In this document: positions 26,329 through 33,513 of the stretch, in pieces
Layout: each line of letters begins with the position of its first letter
Position numbering within the stretch: the first letter of the stretch is position 1
Assembly: GCA_019636345.1 (NCBI GenBank)
Contig: JAHBXQ010000001.1
Span: forward strand, 649,985 to 713,984
DNA from: Pirellulales bacterium
GTDB taxonomy: Bacteria > Planctomycetota > Planctomycetia > Pirellulales > Lacipirellulaceae
Length of the DNA stretch: 64,000 nt
Direction of reading: 5' to 3'
Made by a program: the position numbers and the translations under genes
The notes under the pieces: generated by a model
Databases searched by the model: none
Told to the model about the DNA's origin: nothing
What the model saw: only the letters and a program-made list of their open reading frames with translations

Positions 26329-26451
26329 GTGTTGCCATTTGCCAAATTGAAGGGTGGCTGGGGTCGAACGAAGTGAGCCCCCAGCGAATCCCCTGGGGGC
26401 TCCGCTGCGCTACGACCCCAGCCACCCTTCCAAGGGCGCAAATGGTATCAC
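26329..26451. repeat. 123-bp palindromic element, copy A
   Basis: This is a long imperfect inverted repeat. The ends are GTGTTGCCATTTGC and GCAAATGGTATCAC; inner arms are GGGTGGCTGGGGTCG and CGACCCCAGCCACCC; the centre pairs GCCCCCAG with CTGGGGGC. The same 123-bp unit occurs inverted at 58176-58298. A 12-base direct repeat, CCCGGGAGTCGG, flanks it at 26315-26326 and 26454-26465. It encodes no protein and looks like a REP/MITE-type mobile element. Confidence 0.7.
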
Positions 26452-26495
26452 CACCCGGGAGTCGGGGGGGCTTGCAGGGCGTCCGAATCGCCGTA

Positions 26496-26540
26496 AAATA
26501 AGGGGCTCGGCTGAGCAGGACGCCCCCGAGCCCCTTATTT
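26496..26540 (+). promoter_or_regulatory. 15-bp perfect hairpin upstream of rpsR
   Basis: AAATAAGGGGCTCGG (26496-26510) pairs perfectly with CCGAGCCCCTTATTT (26526-26540) around a 15-base loop. It ends 24 bases before the rpsR ATG. With no T-run after it, it is unlikely to be a simple terminator in the rightward direction. It may be a leader structure controlling S18 synthesis, or a bidirectional terminator for the preceding region. Confidence 0.5.
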
Positions 26541-26564
26541 GTCCCCGTTAGCAGTGAAGTTGAT

Positions 26565-26804
26565 ATGTCGCGCAGAAAAGTCAGCCGAGCGATTAAGAAA
26601 GACCCGTTGTGCGTCGACGGCGTCCGGCCCCGGCCGATGTTCGTCGATTACAAGGACCTCGATTTGCTCAGCAAGCTGACCAATCGCCACGGGCGGATCG
26701 TCAGCCGGCGCAAGACCGGTTGCCAGGCTGCCAGCCAGCATGCGGTCGCCAAGGCGATCAAGCGGGCTCGCTTCATGGCCCTGCTGCCGTACGTCGGCGC
26801 CTGA
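26565..26804 (+). CDS. rpsR: 30S ribosomal protein S18
   Basis: This 79-residue protein matches bS18: the DYKDLDLLSKLTNRHGRIVSRRKTG core followed by HAVAKAIKRARFMALLPYV at the C-terminus. S18 binds with S6 to the platform of the small subunit. In many bacteria the gene lies between rpsF/ssb and rplI. Here it stands alone, with a strong hairpin before it and a thioesterase gene after it. The genome may hold another copy in the usual operon, which cannot be seen here. Confidence 0.92.
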   Translation: MSRRKVSRAIKKDPLCVDGVRPRPMFVDYKDLDLLSKLTNRHGRIVSRRKTGCQAASQHAVAKAIKRARFMALLPYVGA

Positions 26805-26913
26805 GCCGGACGCCTCCCCCCTGCCCCGGCGTCGGCTGCGGCAGAGTCGCGAGTCTTCGCGTTCGTCCCGCGTGCTCCAGGCCGGCGTCGCCTTGCGATC
26901 GAGCCTCCCCGCC

Positions 26914-27345
26914 ATGAACCAACCCTTCCGAACGACGCGGATGGTTGAGTTCCATGACACCGACATGGCGGGGATCATGCACTTTGCGTCGTTCTTCTGC
27001 TACATGGAGTCGGCTGAGCACGAGTTGCTCCGCTCCTTGGGCCTCTCAGTCAATTCGATGTTCGAGGGGGCCCCGGTCAGCTTTCCCCGGGTTGCGGCCT
27101 CGTGCGAGTACCGCTCGCCCGCCCACTGCGAGGAGATCCTCGACGTCGAGGTCGGCGTGCAACGACTCGGCACGCGCAGCGTGACCTACTCGTTTCGCTT
27201 CACCCACGGCGACCGCGTGGTGGCCGAGGGGGCGATGACGAGCGTCTGCTGCTTCATGCGGCCCGGGCATCGGCCCCAATCGATGCCGATCCCGGCGGAC
27301 GTCGTCGAGAAACTGGCGGCCTTCGTGGTTTCCGGCGACGCGTGA
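26914..27345 (+). CDS. YbgC-type acyl-CoA thioesterase
   Basis: This 143-residue hot-dog-fold protein has the 4-hydroxybenzoyl-CoA thioesterase/YbgC signature: VEFHDTDMAGIMHFASFFCYMESAEHELL with Asp and His in the active-site region. It would hydrolyse short or aromatic acyl-CoA esters; the substrate is unknown. The ATG at 26914 gives the normal N-terminus, although the frame is open further upstream. It lies 18 bases before the LolD-like gene and could share a transcript with it. Confidence 0.82.
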   Translation: MNQPFRTTRMVEFHDTDMAGIMHFASFFCYMESAEHELLRSLGLSVNSMFEGAPVSFPRVAASCEYRSPAHCEEILDVEVGVQRLGTRSVTYSFRFTHGDRVVAEGAMTSVCCFMRPGHRPQSMPIPADVVEKLAAFVVSGDA

Positions 27346-27363
27346 ATCCCGCACAATGATCGC

Positions 27364-28041
<678 letters not shown>

Positions 28042-28064
28042 GCGGCACAGCCCCCGGCCGACGA

Positions 28065-29687
28065 TCACTCGACGGCAAGCCTGTACGCCGTCACAGTCCC
28101 GCTGACCTCGTTGCAAACCAGCAGCAGCGGGGCGCCGCACGGGCTGTTCGCAGCGTCGATGAAGGCGAGACCTTCCGGGGCGACGTCGTACCCTTCTTCC
28201 CCATTCCCTTGCGGCGGCAGGTACTGGCTGAACGTCGGACGTTCGGGGTCGGTTGCCTCGTAGATCATCACTCCCCCGGCCCGCTCGAGTCCGACGCAGG
28301 CGAACCGGCGCCTTCCGACCGCGGCCAGCACCAATCCCTCCGGTTCGGGTCCGCTGTGCGGACTTCGCAAGTCGAGACGCTCGCCGGATCCGTCGGGACG
28401 ATATCGCTCGGGAGTCTCGGCGCCGAGGATTCGCTCGAAGTCGCAGCCGCTGTCAAACACTTGCCGCAGCTCACCATCGGGCTCGATCCGCCAGACGGCC
28501 AGCGACCGTCCGCCAAAGCAGCACAACTGGTCGAGATCGCAGTCGCCGTCCTCGTCGCCCGCGGCGATCGAGACGACGAGCCGATCAAGCCCGCCGGTCT
28601 CGACGGAAGCCAGGCGCTTCGTTAGCCGCGGATCGAGCGCGACGCCCCGTCCGGGGAGTTCGTCGACGGTGCAGCGCTCGTCGAAGCCGCCGTAACGCCG
28701 CGGGTCCCCCTCGTTTGCCGTAATCAGGTAGGTTGCGTCGGCTGTCTCGACGACGGCGATCGAGTCGGGCTGATACATCCCCGCCACAGGCAGCGAGCGA
28801 ATGCGAAGTCCTCCGTCCAAATCGCTGGCGTCGAGTCCGAACAGCCCCGAGGACTCCTCGTCCGTCGGCGCCGCGAACGGCTTCAAGCCCAGCGGATGGA
28901 TCGCCGTGACGCGCCCCGCGTCGAGATCGATTTCCGCGATCGCGTTGTTCTCTTGCAGCGTCGCCCAGGCGCGCGTCCCGTCGCGATTCAGCGCGATGAA
29001 TTCCGGCTCCAGGTCCTCGGCGACCGTGGCCTGGCCGTCGGCATGCACGTGGCTTGGGCCGAAGATTCGCACCCCGCGGCGGCGCAGCTGGTCACGCTGG
29101 TCGTTGAACTGCTCGAAGCCCATGCGTCGTACGACCCCGCGAGCCCAGTCGTCGGCCGAGGCGTCGGTCGGCAGGTCGATCACGGTGACGCTCCCCTCGG
29201 GGTCGACGGCGTAGTCGTCGGTCGGCTCTCCTTCGTCGGCGCATACGAGTCGACGCCCGCTGGCGGCGAAGACGACCATATCGGGATTGAAGCCGGCTGG
29301 GAACGACGCGAGCCGTTCGAGCGATTGGCCGTCGTAAAACTCAATCGTCCCCGCAGCGCTCCGGTCGTCGGCGGCCAGGGCGAAGGCTGCGACCCCGCCG
29401 AAACACGCGACGCTGGTTGCCGAATAACCCGCAGGGTAAGGAATCTCGGCGAGCGGTCGGCCGTCGGTCAGATCGAGGACTTCGACCGCCGTCGCGCCGG
29501 TGACGAACAGCCTCGCGTGAACCCCGTCGACGGCGCCGATCTCAGCCGACCCTCCCGGGACGCGAGTTCGCCACGCGAGCGCAGCCGAGAGCCCTGTCTG
29601 GCCGCGTGCGAATTCCGGGGGCGGGGCCAGAGCCGCGGCGAGCAAGAACAGGGGCAGCGACCTGGACCGGAACGTTGTTCGATTCAC
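28065..29687 (-). CDS. Choice-of-anchor I family secreted propeller protein
   Basis: This is a 540-residue exported protein. It starts at a GTG (29687) with a signal-like segment (NRTTFRSRSLPLFLLAAALA). The body carries beta-propeller-like repeats typical of the choice-of-anchor I group: LADEGEPTDDY-type acidic sites (seen as CADEGEPTDDYAVDPEGS), ITANEGDPRRYGGFDE and PQGNGEEGYDVAPEGLAFI. These regions probably bind Ca2+. The longer frame upstream would overlap the DUF1559 gene by about 100 bases, so the shorter start is preferred. A PEP-CTERM tail is absent. Relatives are described as alkaline-phosphatase-like or of unknown function. Confidence 0.72.
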   Translation of the reverse strand: MNRTTFRSRSLPLFLLAAALAPPPEFARGQTGLSAALAWRTRVPGGSAEIGAVDGVHARLFVTGATAVEVLDLTDGRPLAEIPYPAGYSATSVACFGGVAAFALAADDRSAAGTIEFYDGQSLERLASFPAGFNPDMVVFAASGRRLVCADEGEPTDDYAVDPEGSVTVIDLPTDASADDWARGVVRRMGFEQFNDQRDQLRRRGVRIFGPSHVHADGQATVAEDLEPEFIALNRDGTRAWATLQENNAIAEIDLDAGRVTAIHPLGLKPFAAPTDEESSGLFGLDASDLDGGLRIRSLPVAGMYQPDSIAVVETADATYLITANEGDPRRYGGFDERCTVDELPGRGVALDPRLTKRLASVETGGLDRLVVSIAAGDEDGDCDLDQLCCFGGRSLAVWRIEPDGELRQVFDSGCDFERILGAETPERYRPDGSGERLDLRSPHSGPEPEGLVLAAVGRRRFACVGLERAGGVMIYEATDPERPTFSQYLPPQGNGEEGYDVAPEGLAFIDAANSPCGAPLLLVCNEVSGTVTAYRLAVE

Positions 29688-29767
29688 GTTGAGTCGTTCT
29701 CGTCGTCGCGTGCGCAGTGACGCCCGGGTCTGGCGTTCTCGGCTCACTTCGATGTATGAGACCAAGC

Positions 29768-30847
29768 CTAGAACGCCCCGGCGTCGATGATCTCGCCGCC
29801 GTCGCGCGAGGAGAGGGCATAGTACACGTAGTGATCGGTGTCGTTGCTCAGGAAATGGACCGACCCGTCGCACATGAGCGCGTTGACGCCCCCCGGGTGG
29901 TCGGAGAACATTTCTTCGTAAGAGAATTGGATATTCTCCGGGGGATTGATCGCCGAGTACCGCTGGCCAGCGATGGGGCGCGTGGGGTCGATCTGAATCC
30001 GGCTTAGGTTCTTGGGGCTCGCCCAGGCGCCGGACAACTCGTCCTTCTTGATGCGGTTTGGCTTGTCGGCGCCGCCGAATTCTTCCTCGGTTCCCTTGCC
30101 TGTCGATTCAGCGACGATCATCGTATTGCTCGAACCGTCCGTGATTTCGCGAAAACTCACTTTCGCAGACGAACACGACTGGTGGGGGAAGAGGCACAGA
30201 CCGCCCGATTCGAGATATTGCAGGACTCCGCGATCAAGCTTCAGAGAGCTCAGCCCGTTGCTCCCCTCGGTGCCGTACGAGACGCCCGAGACGGGGTTGA
30301 TAACGTCCCAGTCCGGGCCGCGGATCCCCATGTAATCGATGCACGCCATGCCGTCGCCGGGGCTGGGGCTCAGGCCGTAGATTCGATTGTCTTCCCCGCG
30401 AAATTGCTGCCGACGAGCCGTGCTTGGGCACAGATACGTGTTGATGATCGCGTTGGTCGGGCCCGTTTGGTCGAGCATGTTGTTCGGCGCCTCGCGGACG
30501 TCGAACTTAAAGTCGATCCGATCATAAACGGCTTGCTGTTCGATGTACGGCAGATGCCACACGGTCCACGACAAGGCGCCCTTGTCGCTCTTCACGCCGG
30601 CGGGCTTATGGACCCCAGGGGGAAAGTGCCGCCGCGTGCTTTCGTAGTTCAGAAACCCCAGGCCGATCTGCTTCATGTTGTTGACGCACTGCGACCTGCG
30701 GGCGGCTTCGCGAGCCGCTTGGATCGCCGGCAGAAGCAGCGCAATCAGCACCCCGATGATCGCGATCACGACCAACAACTCCACAAGCGTAAAGCCGCGC
30801 TGAGCAAGGTTCCAGCGGGCGCGAAGTCGCGAGTAACGGCAACACAT
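29768..30847 (-). CDS. DUF1559 pilin-like protein
   Basis: This 359-residue protein starts with a type II pseudopilin leader: QRGFTLVELLVVIAIIGVL then LLPAIQAAREAARRSQCVNNMKQIGL. DUF1559 follows, with the family's ILPYIEQ-like segment (seen as HLPYIEQQAVYD), and ends with ALMCDGSVHFLSNDTD. Prepilin peptidase should cleave after the Gly before Phe. Planctomycetes have dozens of these; roles in surface fibres or protein export are suggested. The ATG at 30847 (MCCRYSRLRARW) is chosen over one 17 codons upstream. Confidence 0.9.
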   Translation of the reverse strand: MCCRYSRLRARWNLAQRGFTLVELLVVIAIIGVLIALLLPAIQAAREAARRSQCVNNMKQIGLGFLNYESTRRHFPPGVHKPAGVKSDKGALSWTVWHLPYIEQQAVYDRIDFKFDVREAPNNMLDQTGPTNAIINTYLCPSTARRQQFRGEDNRIYGLSPSPGDGMACIDYMGIRGPDWDVINPVSGVSYGTEGSNGLSSLKLDRGVLQYLESGGLCLFPHQSCSSAKVSFREITDGSSNTMIVAESTGKGTEEEFGGADKPNRIKKDELSGAWASPKNLSRIQIDPTRPIAGQRYSAINPPENIQFSYEEMFSDHPGGVNALMCDGSVHFLSNDTDHYVYYALSSRDGGEIIDAGAF

Positions 30848-30913
30848 GGGTTGGGCGTCCTTGTAAGCGGGAGAGTTCCTGAGCGGCGGCAAGGGCAAGT
30901 CGAAACGGACCGA

Positions 30914-32167
30914 TTAGAAGCGGCGACGGGCGAGACCTGCGAAGGCGAGCAACGCCAGGACCGCCGTTGTCGGCTCGGGGACGGCCTGCGTCGCGGCCGC
31001 AGCGGCCGCGGAGTCGTAGCCGTAGCCGTAATTGACGGCCCACAGCACCAAGTCCCCGTCCCCGACCGTGCCGTCGAGATCGGCGTCGCCGTGTTCGCGC
31101 GTCGCGTACTGGCCCGAGCCGAAGCCGTAGTTCCGCTGCCAACGGAGGAAGTCGCTGCCGTCGACGAGCCCGTCGATCACGAAGTCGCCGTCCTGGATGA
31201 ACAGGTTCGACGACCCGAGCGTGTCGACGAGGTTCATGCCGTAGGGGACCCCCTGCGAGGTCTCGACGAACTGCCCCACGGCGCCGAAGCCGTGCGGTTC
31301 GCCCGCCTGCCGAAGATCCGCAGGACCCGTGTATCCGGCGCGCGAGTCGTTCGTCAGGTTCGAGGCGTGCCAGTCCTTTTCGGTCGACCCGGTGCTGTCG
31401 CCCCAGCGGCCGACGTATTCGATCTCGAAGCCGGTTTCGACGTAGATCGCCCCGGGGGGGATGTTGGGCCCACCGGCCGGCGTCGACACGCCGAAGTTGA
31501 TCGGGGCGTAAAGAAAGCCGTCTTCTTCGCCTGATTCGGAATTCACGCCGACCGAGTCGTAAATCACCCAGTCGGGACGACCTGTGGCGACGTCGAGCAT
31601 GGCGTCGTCGTCCGCGTCCAAGTCGAGTCCGAGCACCGGGGCGTTGCCGGCGTCTCCAAGGTTCTTGAGCAGCATCGCCGTGAAACCGCTGTTCTCGATT
31701 CGCCCGTTTCCTCCTTCCACGGTGGCCCCGACCGTGCTGGTCGGACCGCTGCCCCAGCCGAAGGCGGTGCCTGTGTTGACGAAATCGGCCGTTCCCGGCG
31801 CCACGTTCGAATAGACGTTGCCGGCTTGCCGGAGCAGCAAAAAGCCGTTGGAACCCATCGTCGGCGGACTGAGGGCGCCAAGATCGAAGATGAATTCGAC
31901 CAATCCGGGATTTGCCGTATCGCTGTTCTCGTTCTCCAAAAAGATCAAGTACATGTCGGCGAGCGAGGCCCCGGGGGTCCCGCGAAGCTCGACGTATTCG
32001 TACACCAGATCGCCGGCTGATCCGGGGGGATCGAAGTAAATCTCGTTAATCCAAAACTCGGCGGACGCGGGCGACGAGAAACAGCAAGCAAGCAGCGCCG
32101 CCCAGGTTGCCGCCGCGAAAGAACGTCGAACAGCAAGACGGCCGCCGCGAAACATTCGATTCATCAT
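30914..32167 (-). CDS. Secreted lamin-tail-domain protein with dockerin-like repeats and PEP-CTERM tail
   Basis: This is a 417-residue exported protein. Order: signal peptide ending at PASAEF, an N-terminal lamin-tail-like domain (WINEIYFDPPGSAGDLVYEYVEL), a long beta-rich region with Asp-rich Ca2+-type sites (LDLDADDDAMLD), two dockerin-like EF-hand units (DGDFVIDGLVDGSDFLRWQRN; GDADLDGTVGDGDLVLWAVN) and a PEP-CTERM sorting tail (VPEPTTAVLALLAFAGLARRRF ends the protein). The tail marks it for exosortase handling at the envelope. Divergent from a second lamin-tail PEP-CTERM gene, with a Pho-box-like array between them. Confidence 0.82.
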   Translation of the reverse strand: MMNRMFRGGRLAVRRSFAAATWAALLACCFSSPASAEFWINEIYFDPPGSAGDLVYEYVELRGTPGASLADMYLIFLENENSDTANPGLVEFIFDLGALSPPTMGSNGFLLLRQAGNVYSNVAPGTADFVNTGTAFGWGSGPTSTVGATVEGGNGRIENSGFTAMLLKNLGDAGNAPVLGLDLDADDDAMLDVATGRPDWVIYDSVGVNSESGEEDGFLYAPINFGVSTPAGGPNIPPGAIYVETGFEIEYVGRWGDSTGSTEKDWHASNLTNDSRAGYTGPADLRQAGEPHGFGAVGQFVETSQGVPYGMNLVDTLGSSNLFIQDGDFVIDGLVDGSDFLRWQRNYGFGSGQYATREHGDADLDGTVGDGDLVLWAVNYGYGYDSAAAAAATQAVPEPTTAVLALLAFAGLARRRF

Positions 32168-32313
32168 TCTGCCGATGGGGTGTTCGGAAATCGGTTCGAG
32201 GGTCGCGCTCGAACGCGCCGCCGCGACGCGGGACGCGAATCGCCGGCGATGATATCGCTGAGCGTCAAACCGGCCAATGATCGCAACGCGTGCGCAAGCG
32301 AGAATCACAGAAG

Positions 32314-32368
32314 CTTCACGATGGCTTCACAAATCCTGAATGCGGCCTTCACGCAGTCTTAACAATTT
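32314..32368. promoter_or_regulatory. Five-unit 11-bp tandem repeat resembling a Pho box
   Basis: Units start at 32314, 32325, 32336, 32347 and 32358, exactly 11 bases apart: CTTCAC, CTTCAC, CTGAAT, CTTCAC, CTTAAC, each followed by five bases. An 11-base tandem period with CTTCAC/CTTAAC-like cores is typical of PhoB-type sites. A further CTTAAC lies at 32426. It sits in the 371-base gap between two divergent lamin-tail genes. Which gene it controls is unclear, since no -10 box was convincing. Confidence 0.55.
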
Positions 32369-32538
32369 CGCGTGGCGCGCGGCGGGCAGTTGGAGGCGCG
32401 CACGCGCGCAGAGAATTCGCTCGACCTTAACAGTTCATTAATACTCCCCCGTTACCGTGTGGCCGCAGAACGACTGTTGAACTCCGGCGAGCCGTGGCGG
32501 CTCGGCGGGCAGCCACTCTCCTATTGAGGAACAAGCTA

Positions 32539-33240
32539 ATGTCTCAATCGCGCAAGTCTTGGATCGCGCTGACCGCCGTGGCGGCGAGCGCGCTGGTCGC
32601 TCTCGCCGGCACGGCTCGGGCGGCGGTGATCATCTCGGAAGTCAGCCCCTGGTCGAGCGGCAACAGTCCTTATCAGGCCGACTGGTTTGAACTGACCAAC
32701 ACCGGCGCCGCCGCGGTGGACATCACCGGTTGGAAGATGGACGACAACTCGTTCAACATTGCCAACGCGGTGGGCCTGCGCGGGGTCGCCTCTCTGGCGC
32801 CCGGCCAGTCGGCCGTATTCGTCGAAAGCGTGGCCGCCTCGGACCCGACGGCGGCGCTCATCGACGCTGTCGTTCAAGGCGACTTCATCGACTTCTGGTT
32901 CGGCGGCAGCGCCCCGGCCGGCTTCGCCATTGGCGCCTACGGCGGCTCGGGGACCGGGCTCGGCACGGGGGGCGACGGCGTCGTGATCTTCGACGCCAGC
33001 GACGTCGAAGTGACCCGCGTCAGCTTTGGCGCCTCGACCAGCGGATTCACCTTTGACAACGCCGCCGGGATCAACGGCGCCATCAGCCAGCTCAGTGCCG
33101 TCGGCGTCAACGGCGCCTTTCACGTCGCCAATGAGGTCGGCTCCCCCGGGACTATCGGCGGGGTCATTCCCGAGCCGGCGTCGTTCGCTCTGGCGGGACT
33201 CGGCGCCCTGGCGTTCGCCGCGCTGCGTCGCCGTAAGTAG
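32539..33240 (+). CDS. Lamin-tail-domain protein with PEP-CTERM tail
   Basis: This is a 233-residue exported protein: signal peptide (ending AGTARAAV), a lamin-tail domain (VIISEVSPW, DWFELTNTGAAAVDITGWKMDD) and a PEP-CTERM tail (IPEPASFALAGLGALAF then RRRK). The Shine-Dalgarno TGAGGA lies eight bases before the ATG. Lamin-tail domains in bacteria occur in secreted nucleases and phosphatases and in surface proteins. This one has no catalytic domain visible. A strong terminator follows. Confidence 0.85.
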   Translation: MSQSRKSWIALTAVAASALVALAGTARAAVIISEVSPWSSGNSPYQADWFELTNTGAAAVDITGWKMDDNSFNIANAVGLRGVASLAPGQSAVFVESVAASDPTAALIDAVVQGDFIDFWFGGSAPAGFAIGAYGGSGTGLGTGGDGVVIFDASDVEVTRVSFGASTSGFTFDNAAGINGAISQLSAVGVNGAFHVANEVGSPGTIGGVIPEPASFALAGLGALAFAALRRRK

Positions 33241-33279
33241 GCTTCTCGACGGGCTTTGAAGACGGGCAAAGCAGATCCG

Positions 33280-33318
33280 ACGGCCTGCCGCGAGCGAATC
33301 GCGGTAGGCCGTTTTTTG
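33280..33318 (+). terminator. Rho-independent terminator
   Basis: ACGGCCTGCCGCGA pairs with TCGCGGTAGGCCGT (one G-U pair) around a GCGAA loop and is followed by a run of six T. It ends transcription of the lamin-tail gene at 32539. Confidence 0.85.
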
Positions 33319-33513
33319 TTGCGCTACGCGTCACTCGTCGGCCGCAAGCGCTCTCGCAAGTCGCCGTGCAGGTTGACTTTACGCCCAGTACGCACGATAG
33401 TTGCGGGGAGCCGCGGCCGCTTGTCGGCCCGGCGCTTGTCCGCTTCGATCGACTCTGTCACAGCCCTGCCCCGGCGGGAAGATTGATCCCGCTTTACCGG
33501 AAGGATGACGTCC

